From contig NZ_JBHLXC010000001.1 of NCBI RefSeq assembly GCF_042432495.1, positions 62,001 to 126,000 of the forward strand: a DNA stretch of 64,000 nt, written 5' to 3'. A program made the translations under genes and the position numbers. Source of the DNA: Pseudochelatococcus lubricantis. Lineage in GTDB: Bacteria > Pseudomonadota > Alphaproteobacteria > Rhizobiales > Beijerinckiaceae. The notes beneath the pieces were generated by a model, which was not told where the DNA came from, ran no database searches, and worked only from the letters and a program-made list of their open reading frames with translations. Below are positions 51,012-58,461 of this stretch, piece by piece. Numbering within the stretch: position 1 is the stretch's first letter; each line of letters opens with the position of its first letter.

Positions 51012-53004
51012 TGTCCTTCTCCGGGGTGTTGGCGAGGGGCATCGTGATCCGGAAAACCGCGCCGCCCGCAGGGCGATTGGCTGCCGTCAGGTCTCCGCCG
51101 AAGCGGCGGACAATGTCTTGCGATATGGCGAGCCCGAGGCCGAGGCCGTTCGTTTTCTTGGTTGAGAAAAAGGGCATGAAGAGCTTTTCGATGACCGTTG
51201 CGCTAAGCCCGTGACCATTGTCCGCGACCTCGATGACCGCCCGGTTGCCGTCTACCCGGGCGGCGATCCCGATACAAGGCTCGCCGTTCCCCTGCAGCGC
51301 ATCCATGGCGTTGCTGATGAGGTTGACCAGAACCTGTTCGAGACGCACGGCATCGCCGAGGACCTTGATCGGGGCTTCCGGCCGGCGGACATCGATGCGC
51401 ACTTTCTCTTTCTGGATGCGGTGATTGAGCAACGCCACGGCGCGTTCGACGGAACGCTCGACATCCACGCTGCCGACCTCCCCATCCGTGCGCCGGGCGA
51501 AAGAGCGCAGCTGTCCTGTCAGCACGCCCATGCGGTGGACGAGATCGCAGATGCGCTGGAGGTTGTGGCGCACCGTGCCCAGGTCGTTGAGTTCGAGGAA
51601 GCGCACGGCGTTCTCCGACAGGGTGGAAAGCGCCGCCAACGGCTGGTTGATTTCATGCGCCAGCCCCGCCGAGAGCTGGCCGATTACCGCTAGGTTTTCC
51701 GTCCGTATCATCTCTTCCTGAAAATCCTTCAGCCGCTGGACGGCCTGTATGCGCTCGGCCACCTCCCGTCGCAGGTCCTCGTTGGCCGCGCGCAGTTGCC
51801 GGTTGCGGTCCTCGAACTGATCCTTAAGTCGCGTATAGGCCTCCTGCAGCGCATCGCGCGTCAGCAGACGCTCCCGGATGACCAGTCGCCGCTGATTGAA
51901 GATATAGAGGCTCAGGGCGACCACGACGACGATGATCGCGGCGATCGTCGCCGGCAGGGCGGCCTTGCGGGCGATCCCGGAATAGTCGGAAAGGACCGTC
52001 AGCGTCATCGAGACGTTCGGCAGGAAGCGTGAGCCCGCAAGGTATGTCCGGGTGCGCGATCCTTCCGTTATCGATACGAACCGGCTGCCGTCGCTCGCCA
52101 GGCTGTCCGTTCTCCAGTCGAGAGCTTCCAGAATGTGCCGGTTATACTGCTGCGTCTGGTTGAATTGCTCGATCTTGCCCGGCTCGATCGGCCCGAGGCT
52201 GAGATATTTCCAGTCCGCGCGAGAGGAGAGCAGGACGATGTTATTGGTGTCGCTCACCACCATCAGCGGATCGTTGCCGATCAGCCAGTCCTGCTCGATG
52301 CGCTCCAGATCGATCTTGACAGCCACCACGCCGACGCGGTGACCGTCCCTCTCCACCGCCGTGGCGAGATAATAGCCGGCAAGATTGTCGGTGGTTCCGA
52401 TGCCGTAATAGCCTGTCACGCTCCCTTGCCTCGCGATCTGGAAGTAGGGCCGATAGGAGACGTCGCGCCCCACGAAGCTGTTCTTCTCTCCTCCGTTGCT
52501 GGCTGCGATCATGGTGCCGCTCGTATCGATCAGGAAGATTCCCACGGTGCCGGCGGCCTCGTTTATCCGGGCAAGATACGCATTCATGTCCGCCACGGCG
52601 CCCGCGCGGTCGCGCGAGAGCAGGAACGCACCTGTCTGCTCGTGGGCCGCGATCGCCAGCGGCAGGATGTTGAACTTATCGATTTCATGCTCCAGACGGG
52701 CGATCGACTGGCGCAGGCGTTCTTCGCCAAGCACCTTCAGGTCGGCGAACTCCCTGCGCTCCGACCAGACGAAGGTCGCGGCGAAGCAGAGGATCACCAG
52801 CAGCGCCGTGACCAGTGCGAATATCAGCGTGCCCCTTCGGCGGTGGCGCAGTATGCACTCCTTCTCGCCGAAGGCGCCCGGGTCCAGCGGATAGTCGTCG
52901 AATTGATGGCACGCGATGCTGCAACGTCCCGCATAGCGGCACGGGATCGTCCGCGCGTTGCGTGCGGCGGTATCCTGACCGTCGTTGATCGCTGTTGCCG
53001 TCAT
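51004..53004 (-). CDS. dctB: C4-dicarboxylate sensor histidine kinase DctB
   Basis: 666 residues. TM1 at about 59-80, a periplasmic double-PAS sensor region to about 370 with NSFVGRDVSYRPYFQIARQG and GYYGIGTTDNLAGYYLATAV, TM2 near 380, a coiled coil, then the kinase core with H-box LSAGLAHEINQPLAALSTLS, N-box NLISNAMDALQG and G-boxes DNGHGLSA and NGLGLGLAIS. Unusually, the cytosolic N-terminus before TM1 has four Cys (22, 28, 32, 50) in CRYAGRCSIACHQ ... KECILRH, a possible redox or metal site. No internal start that would remove this segment is better. It pairs with DctD. Confidence 0.92.
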   Translation of the reverse strand: MTATAINDGQDTAARNARTIPCRYAGRCSIACHQFDDYPLDPGAFGEKECILRHRRRGTLIFALVTALLVILCFAATFVWSERREFADLKVLGEERLRQSIARLEHEIDKFNILPLAIAAHEQTGAFLLSRDRAGAVADMNAYLARINEAAGTVGIFLIDTSGTMIAASNGGEKNSFVGRDVSYRPYFQIARQGSVTGYYGIGTTDNLAGYYLATAVERDGHRVGVVAVKIDLERIEQDWLIGNDPLMVVSDTNNIVLLSSRADWKYLSLGPIEPGKIEQFNQTQQYNRHILEALDWRTDSLASDGSRFVSITEGSRTRTYLAGSRFLPNVSMTLTVLSDYSGIARKAALPATIAAIIVVVVALSLYIFNQRRLVIRERLLTRDALQEAYTRLKDQFEDRNRQLRAANEDLRREVAERIQAVQRLKDFQEEMIRTENLAVIGQLSAGLAHEINQPLAALSTLSENAVRFLELNDLGTVRHNLQRICDLVHRMGVLTGQLRSFARRTDGEVGSVDVERSVERAVALLNHRIQKEKVRIDVRRPEAPIKVLGDAVRLEQVLVNLISNAMDALQGNGEPCIGIAARVDGNRAVIEVADNGHGLSATVIEKLFMPFFSTKKTNGLGLGLAISQDIVRRFGGDLTAANRPAGGAVFRITMPLANTPEKDNA

Positions 53005-53199
53005 CGTGGTTCACCTGTCCTGTCCTTTTCAGGCTCTGGCCGCCCGAAGCAGTCCTGGCATATCGCCTGTTTGCGGGAGATCGCATCACCCGTCTTCAGC
53101 CGGCGCTCGATCAATATTCAGCAAAACGGATGCCACTCGGGCACGGCGGCCTTCTGCCTTGTTCTGCTGGCTTTTTTCGGGCGACGGCTTCTGCGCGTT

Positions 53200-53242
53200 C
53201 GGATTTCCGACTGTCACGCCGGCGGCGGTGTTCGGAAACCCG
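53200..53242 (+). promoter_or_regulatory. Paired DctD-type upstream activator sites, Fe-S operon
   Basis: CGGATTTCCG (53200-53209) and CGGAAACCCG (53233-53242) are 33 bp apart, each flanked by TT/GTT on the left. The nearer copy ends 76 bp before the -24 element. Core and spacing match the sites at malic enzyme and dctA. Confidence 0.72.
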
Positions 53243-53317
53243 AACGATCCTGCTGCCGCGGCACGGACGGAGCCGGGATAAATCCCCGCGTACAATGAAT
53301 TGAGAAAAACTCCAGCC

Positions 53318-53334
53318 TTGGCACGGCGCTTGCG
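53318..53334 (+). promoter_or_regulatory. Sigma-54 promoter of the Fe-S/flavoprotein operon
   Basis: TTGGCACG-GCGC-TTGCG matches the sigma-54 -24/-12 consensus nearly perfectly and lies 71 bases upstream of the first gene's start codon. Confidence 0.88.
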
Positions 53335-53404
53335 ACGCCTCCGAAGAAGACATGGCCGACCTCTGTGCGCCTGTCGGTCAACGGAATCGGGGAGTTTCCT
53401 TCTC

Positions 53405-54073
53405 ATGTCAGATCGTATTCGCTTGAGCATAGACGGCCGGGAACTGACGGTGGAACCGCCTCTGTCCCTGCTGCAGGCCGCGACGGCGGACGGCACGCCC
53501 CTGACCTCCAATGTGGGCTGCATGGGGCAGGGCGTTTGCGGGGCGTGCCGCTGTCTGGTGCGCCGGGAAGGCGAAAGGGAGGTCTCCACAGTGCTGGCCT
53601 GCGAAACCAGCGCGGAAAACGGCATGCAGGTCAGCTTCATCGACTATTTCACCCCGCACAGGCCGCATGTTTACGACATTGTCGGCATCACCGATAGCTG
53701 GCGCATCGCGGACGCGGTGAGGGATGTCTTTCCCGAGGCGGACCATTGCCGCCATTGCGGCGGATGCGACAGGGCCTGTCCGAAAGGGCTTGAGGTGCAA
53801 CGCGGCGTGGCGCTGGCGGCGGCCGGCAATCTGGCGGGGGCAGCCGATATCTTCGACCAGTGCGTGATGTGCAATCTCTGCACGCTCGCCTGTCCGGAGC
53901 ACATCTGGCCGAACCATCTGGGCCTCATGGTGCGCCGCGCCGTGACGGCGCTCGGCCTGCGCCCCTCTGATCTCATCGCGCGGCTGGCCGAAATCGAGCG
54001 CGGCCAGCAGCCGATCGATTTCTCCGGCCGGGACGATCACGACGCAGCCGCTGGCGCGGCGCGGAAAGGTTGA
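53405..54073 (+). CDS. SdhB/FrdB-like iron-sulfur subunit ([2Fe-2S] plus two [4Fe-4S])
   Basis: 222 residues. An N-terminal plant-type ferredoxin domain has cluster ligands in GCMGQGVCGACRCLVR with a later Cys in VLACETS. A C-terminal dicluster domain has CRHCGGCDRACPKG and CVMCNLCTLACPEH (C-x2-C-x2-C-x3-CP twice). The second cluster of true SdhB is [3Fe-4S] with a missing Cys; here both sets are complete. It should carry electrons between the SdhA-like and NuoF-like neighbours. The ATG at 53405 has GGGGAG 11 bases upstream. Confidence 0.85.
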   Translation: MSDRIRLSIDGRELTVEPPLSLLQAATADGTPLTSNVGCMGQGVCGACRCLVRREGEREVSTVLACETSAENGMQVSFIDYFTPHRPHVYDIVGITDSWRIADAVRDVFPEADHCRHCGGCDRACPKGLEVQRGVALAAAGNLAGAADIFDQCVMCNLCTLACPEHIWPNHLGLMVRRAVTALGLRPSDLIARLAEIERGQQPIDFSGRDDHDAAAGAARKG

Positions 54074-54077
54074 CATC

Positions 54078-55703
54078 ATGATATCCGCAATCGCTTTCGA
54101 GCAGGCGATGGCGTCGCTGGTCCGCGACGCCGATCCGGTGTTGCGTCCCGATCCGCTGTCGCGGGAGGAACTGCTGGAAGCCTATCATCCCGACGCCGGG
54201 CCGGAGGCGCGCGTATCGCTCAGGGTTGGTCCCAACAGGGGCGATCCCTGCCATCCTGCGCTGGCGCGCGTCGTGGAAGGCGATGCGCTGATTGGCGACG
54301 TCGACCTCGCCGCAATCGCGCCGATGAGCACGGACGTTCTGGTGGTCGGCGGCGGTGGCGCGGGCGCGGCCGCCGCGCTTTCGGCGCGCGCCGCCGGGGC
54401 CGAGGTCGTGGTCGCGGCCAAGCTGCGCATCGGCGACAGCAACACGGTGATGGCCGAAGGCGGCATACAGGCGGCTTTGGGAGAAGACGACAGCCTGCAA
54501 CGCCATTTCGATGACACGATGAGAGGCGGCCACCGTGCGGCCGATCCCGCACTCGTGGCGCGGCTCGCCGGCGACGGGCCGGATGTCGTCCGCTGGCTGA
54601 TCGGGCTCGGCGTCGATTTCGATCTCGCCGAGGGGGCTGCCCCTGGCGCGCGCCTCATGCGCAAACGCGCCGGCGGCACAACGGCCGCGCGTATCCTGAG
54701 TCACCGCGATTTCACCGGTCTGGAGATCATGCGCGTGCTGCGCGAGGCGGTGGAACTCGACCGCGGCGTGACGGTGCTCAACCGGTCTCCCGCCATCGAG
54801 TTGCTGTCGGACGAATATGGCCGTTGTGCGGGCGCGGTGCTCTACGATCTCGAACACCGCGTCTTCAAGCTGGTGCGCGCCGGCGCCGTCATACTGGCGA
54901 CGGGCGGGGCGGGGCGCCTGCACCTGACGGGCTTCGCCACATCGAACCACTATGGGGCGACTGCCGATGGTCTGGCGCTGGCCTATCGCATTGGCGCGCG
55001 GCTGCGGGAGGTCGATTCGTTCCAGTATCATCCGACCGGAGTGGCCCATCCGCCGCATCTTGCCGGCGGGCTGATCTCCGAAGCGGTGCGTTCGGTCGGC
55101 GCCAGGCTGATCAACGGGCTGGGCGAACGCTTCATCGATGAGCTGGCGCCGCGAGACGTCGTGACAGCCGCCATCCTGCGGGAATGCGCGCAAGGCCGCG
55201 GCGTCGGGCGTGACGGATCGGTCGGCGTGTTTCTCGATACGCCGGGGCTGCTGAAAGAGCGGCCGCAACTCCTCGACAAGCAGCTCGTCTCGCTGAAGCA
55301 CCTTGCTCACCGTTGCGGTGTCGATCCGTGCGTCGATCCGCTGCTCGTCTATCCGACCCTGCATTACCAGAACGGGGGCGTGGCGATCGACGGGAACGGC
55401 GCCACCAGCGTCGAGGGCCTTTACTGCGCCGGCGAGGTGGCGGGGGGTGTTCACGGTCGCAACCGCCTGATGGGCAACGCGCTGCTCGACATTTTCGTCT
55501 TCGGCAGGCGCGCCGGCGCGGCGGCGGCCGGTCAGGCGGGCACGCCCCTCGCCCACGGGCGGATCGGCCTAGGGCATGTACAGCGGTGGCGGCGTGAACT
55601 GACCCGCGCCGGTGTGACCGGCGGGTCGCTCTCTCCCGTTCTTTATCCGGCCTACGGCAATTTCGAACTGCGCAGCCATATGGCGGCTGGTGGAAAAGGT
55701 TGA
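54078..55703 (+). CDS. SdhA/FrdA-like FAD flavoprotein with N-terminal extension
   Basis: 541 residues. The Rossmann motif DVLVVGGGGAGAAAALSARA starts only at residue 86, after an unusual extension that is not a signal peptide. Residues equivalent to the dicarboxylate-binding catalytic set are present: His318 (FQYHPTG), Arg359 (APRDVV), His429 (LHYQNGG) and Arg463 (HGRNRLMGN). The site of covalent FAD attachment in SdhA (S-H-T) reads SNTVMAEGGI, so FAD is probably non-covalent, as in soluble fumarate reductases and L-aspartate oxidase. It should interconvert succinate/fumarate or a close relative. It lies 4 bases after the Fe-S gene and 5 before the NuoF-like gene. Confidence 0.85.
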   Translation: MISAIAFEQAMASLVRDADPVLRPDPLSREELLEAYHPDAGPEARVSLRVGPNRGDPCHPALARVVEGDALIGDVDLAAIAPMSTDVLVVGGGGAGAAAALSARAAGAEVVVAAKLRIGDSNTVMAEGGIQAALGEDDSLQRHFDDTMRGGHRAADPALVARLAGDGPDVVRWLIGLGVDFDLAEGAAPGARLMRKRAGGTTAARILSHRDFTGLEIMRVLREAVELDRGVTVLNRSPAIELLSDEYGRCAGAVLYDLEHRVFKLVRAGAVILATGGAGRLHLTGFATSNHYGATADGLALAYRIGARLREVDSFQYHPTGVAHPPHLAGGLISEAVRSVGARLINGLGERFIDELAPRDVVTAAILRECAQGRGVGRDGSVGVFLDTPGLLKERPQLLDKQLVSLKHLAHRCGVDPCVDPLLVYPTLHYQNGGVAIDGNGATSVEGLYCAGEVAGGVHGRNRLMGNALLDIFVFGRRAGAAAAGQAGTPLAHGRIGLGHVQRWRRELTRAGVTGGSLSPVLYPAYGNFELRSHMAAGGKG

Positions 55704-55708
55704 AGATC

Positions 55709-56950
55709 ATGGCAGGGCTCAATTCGGTTCTTCTCGATCCGGCGATCGGGGTTGGCGCGAACCTCGCCGCCTGGACGAGCGCGGGAGGCGGCGAGGGGCT
55801 CGCGCGGGCGCTGGACCGACCGCAGGACATCATCCCCACGCTGCGGGCGGCGGACCTGCGGGGCATGGGTGGTGCCGGCTTTCCCACTTGGCGCAAATGG
55901 ACGGCGGCGGCCGAGATGGCGGACGGCGAGAAGTACGTCGTATGCAACGGCAACGAGGATGAGCCGGGGACGTTCAAGGACCGCTACCTTCTGCGGTGGA
56001 CGCCACATCAGGTCATCGAAGGCGCGTTGATCGCGGCTGTGGCCATCCGCGCCGGCACAGTGATCTTCTACATCAATCCCCGCCAGGCGGAGGGCATCGA
56101 GGCCATGCGCCATGCGGTGGCCGAGTGGACGGACAGCGGCCTGCTGACCGAGGTGGAGCGTGTCGTGGGACGGAATGTGCGGCTGTCGGTGGCGCCGAGT
56201 TCAGGGCGCTACATCGGCGGAGAGGAGTCGGCGGTCGTACGCTGGCTGAATGGAAGCTTCCCGTTTCCGCGCCGCAAGCCGCCGTTTCCTTTCGAAAAAG
56301 GTGTCAACGACCGCCCGACGCTGATCAACAACACGGAGACCCTCGCCAACGTCCCGCATATCCTGAAGAACGGCGCGGACTGGTACCGCAATCTCGGCAT
56401 TGGCGGCGCGAGCGGCACCAAGCTGTTCTCCCTCTCGGGGGATGTGCTCGAACCCGGCCTCTATGAATTGCCGATGGGCACCAGTCTCCAGGAACTGATC
56501 TTCACCCACGGTGGGGGCATGCTGGGCGGCCGGGCCTTCAAGGCGGTTTTCACCGGCGGGCCGTCCAACACGCTGCTGACGGCGCGCGATCTCGACGTGC
56601 CGCTCGATTTCGATTCGGTGCGCAGCCGTCAGTCCCGCCTGGGTACGGGGGCCATGATCGTTATTTCGGAAGGCACCAGCATCGTGCGCAAGGTCGCCGA
56701 ATATGTCGAGTTCTTCGCCAATGGCTCGTGCGGGCAATGCCCGCCGTGCAAATGCGGCACCTTCCAGATGGCGCGCCTGCTCGACCGCATTGCGACCGGG
56801 CGGGGCACGGAGGCGGACAGGCGGGCGCTCGGCCATCTCTGCCTCATCCTGCCGGGCAGCGGGCGGTGCGCGCTGATAGATGGCGCGGTCACGGTGGTGC
56901 AAAGCTCCCTCCAGACATTTCCGGAGGAATATGCGACGCCCGGCGTCTGA
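55709..56950 (+). CDS. NuoF-like NADH/FMN-binding iron-sulfur subunit
   Basis: 413 residues with the complex I 51-kDa layout: FMN/NADH-binding glycine-rich loop in LRGMGGAGFPTWRKWTAAAE, the NEDEPGTFKDRYLL segment, the GRYIGGEESAVVRWLNG loop, a SLBB region, and the C-terminal [4Fe-4S] site in SCGQCPPCKCGTFQ with a later Cys. It lacks a thioredoxin-like NuoE partner nearby. It would oxidise NADH or reduce NAD+ for the complex formed with the two preceding gene products. The ATG at 55709 follows AAGG. Confidence 0.87.
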   Translation: MAGLNSVLLDPAIGVGANLAAWTSAGGGEGLARALDRPQDIIPTLRAADLRGMGGAGFPTWRKWTAAAEMADGEKYVVCNGNEDEPGTFKDRYLLRWTPHQVIEGALIAAVAIRAGTVIFYINPRQAEGIEAMRHAVAEWTDSGLLTEVERVVGRNVRLSVAPSSGRYIGGEESAVVRWLNGSFPFPRRKPPFPFEKGVNDRPTLINNTETLANVPHILKNGADWYRNLGIGGASGTKLFSLSGDVLEPGLYELPMGTSLQELIFTHGGGMLGGRAFKAVFTGGPSNTLLTARDLDVPLDFDSVRSRQSRLGTGAMIVISEGTSIVRKVAEYVEFFANGSCGQCPPCKCGTFQMARLLDRIATGRGTEADRRALGHLCLILPGSGRCALIDGAVTVVQSSLQTFPEEYATPGV

Positions 56951-57014
56951 GCCCGCCGGCATGTCACTTCCCCAATCTTTCGGCACGATGCGATGACGCA
57001 AGGGAATGCCTGAT

Positions 57015-58166
57015 ATGATCGTTTCTTCTTCCACGGATTACCGGGAAGCCGCACAGCGGCGTTTGCCGCCCTTCCTGTTCCACTATATCGACGGCGGTGC
57101 CTATGCGGAACAGACCTTGCGGCGCAACGTCGGGGACCTTTCCGCGCTGGCGCTCCGGCAGCGCGTGCTGAAGAGCGTCGGCGAGGTCGATCTCTCGACG
57201 GAGGTGTTCGGCGAGGCGTTCGCCATGCCGGTGGCGCTCGGGCCCGTGGGCCTGACGGGCATGTATGCCCGCCGGGGAGAGGTGCTGGCCGCGCGTGCCG
57301 CGGAGGCGAAGGGGCTGCCCTTCACGCTGTCCACCGTTTCCGTCTGCTCCCTGGAGGAAGTGCAGGGCCGCAGCGCACGGCCGATATGGTTCCAGCTTTA
57401 CGTGCTGAAGGATCGCGGCTTCATGAAGAACGTGCTGGACCGGGCGTGGGCGGCCGGCATCCGTACGCTCGTCTTCACCGTCGACATGCCGGTTCCCGGC
57501 GCCCGATACCGCGATGCCCATTCTGGCATGTCGGGGCCGAACGCAGCGGCCCGGCGCCTGCTGCAGGCTTTCACGCATCCCGTTTGGGCCTGCGATGTCG
57601 GGCTTCTCGGACGGCCGCACGATCTGGGCAATGTATCGGCCTACCGCAACCGGAAAACCCGGCTGGAGGACTACGTCGGCTGGCTCGGCGCCAACTTCGA
57701 TCCCTCGATCGGCTGGAGCGACCTGCAATGGATCAGGGATTTCTGGAAGGGCCCGATGATCATCAAGGGAATTCTCGACCCGGAGGACGCGCGCGACGCG
57801 GTGCGTTTCGGCGCTGACGGCATCGTCGTGTCGAACCATGGAGGACGCCAGCTCGATGGCGTCCTGTCCAGCGTTCGCGCCCTTCCGGCGATCGCCGACA
57901 CCGTTGCCGGCGATCTGGCCGTGCTTGCCGACTCGGGCGTGCGCTCGGGCCTCGACGTCGTCCGGATGCTGGCGCAGGGGGCGAACGCCGTTCTTCTCGG
58001 CCGCGCTTTCGTATACGCACTGGCGGCGGCCGGCCAGAAAGGGGTCGAGAACCTCCTCGATATCTTCGCCCGCGAAATGCGGGTGGCGATGACGCTTACC
58101 GGAGCGCGCTCGATAAGGGAAATAACACGTGACAGCGTCGTGCGCGGGCTGGAGAAACCGGCCTGA
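57015..58166 (+). CDS. lldD: L-lactate dehydrogenase (FMN-dependent, cytochrome/quinone type)
   Basis: 383 residues, closely resembling enterobacterial LldD along its length: DYREAAQRRLPPFLFHYIDG, FTLSTVSVCSLEEVQ, FTVDMPVPGARYRDAHSGMS, catalytic His in GIVVSNHGGRQLDGVL and ILADSGVRSGLDVVRML-type C-terminus (VLADSGVRSGLDVV). It oxidises L-lactate to pyruvate with electrons to the quinone pool. The ATG at 57015 is chosen by alignment to LldD starts; an in-frame ATG at 57006 lies only two bases after AAGGGA. It is last in the sigma-54 operon, 64 bases after the NuoF-like gene. Confidence 0.92.
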   Translation: MIVSSSTDYREAAQRRLPPFLFHYIDGGAYAEQTLRRNVGDLSALALRQRVLKSVGEVDLSTEVFGEAFAMPVALGPVGLTGMYARRGEVLAARAAEAKGLPFTLSTVSVCSLEEVQGRSARPIWFQLYVLKDRGFMKNVLDRAWAAGIRTLVFTVDMPVPGARYRDAHSGMSGPNAAARRLLQAFTHPVWACDVGLLGRPHDLGNVSAYRNRKTRLEDYVGWLGANFDPSIGWSDLQWIRDFWKGPMIIKGILDPEDARDAVRFGADGIVVSNHGGRQLDGVLSSVRALPAIADTVAGDLAVLADSGVRSGLDVVRMLAQGANAVLLGRAFVYALAAAGQKGVENLLDIFAREMRVAMTLTGARSIREITRDSVVRGLEKPA

Positions 58167-58277
58167 CCGGACCAGGACGGACGGTTGCCGAGGATGTACG
58201 GGCGGGCCGGCGAGAAGCCGGCCTCGTCGTTTGCGGGCAGCCGGCGGCTGGCTCAACCCTGTCCCGAACCGGGCGTG

Positions 58278-58319
58278 CGGAAAACCGGAAAACGCGCCGG
58301 GACCAGTTACGGATTACCG
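58278..58319 (+). promoter_or_regulatory. Paired DctD-type upstream activator sites of dctA
   Basis: CGGAAAACCG (58278-58287) and CGGATTACCG (58310-58319) are 32 bp apart. The nearer copy ends 66 bp upstream of the -24 element. Paired DctD sites upstream of dctA are known in rhizobia; the same 32-33 bp spacing recurs at the other two promoters. Confidence 0.78.
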
Positions 58320-58384
58320 GACAGGATCGGCGGCGGTGAGGCACTAATTCGCGGAAAACCCATGTTTTTCAAATGATTATAACA

Positions 58385-58401
58385 TTGGCATGCGGCTTGC
58401 G
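58385..58401 (+). promoter_or_regulatory. Sigma-54 promoter of dctA
   Basis: TTGGCATG-CGGC-TTGCG matches the sigma-54 consensus with one change in the -24 box (T for C). It lies 61 bases upstream of the dctA start. Confidence 0.88.
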
Positions 58402-58461
58402 AACGAAGTCATGCAGAAGAAGTCCCGTTCATCGGGATAGCGATGGCCGAGGGAGAAGCCG

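Larger units (their letters stand above)
53005..53404. other. 400-base divergent region dctB / Fe-S operon
   Basis: Holds the paired activator sites and sigma-54 promoter of the rightward operon (separate entries). No ORF with a plausible ribosome site was found. No clear sigma-70 promoter for dctB was recognised. Confidence 0.6.

Noticed and set aside
56951..57014. Separate sigma-54 or sigma-70 promoter for lldD
   Set aside because: Only 64 bases with no TGGCA-N-TTGC or clear -35/-10 pair; cotranscription with the upstream three genes is more likely.
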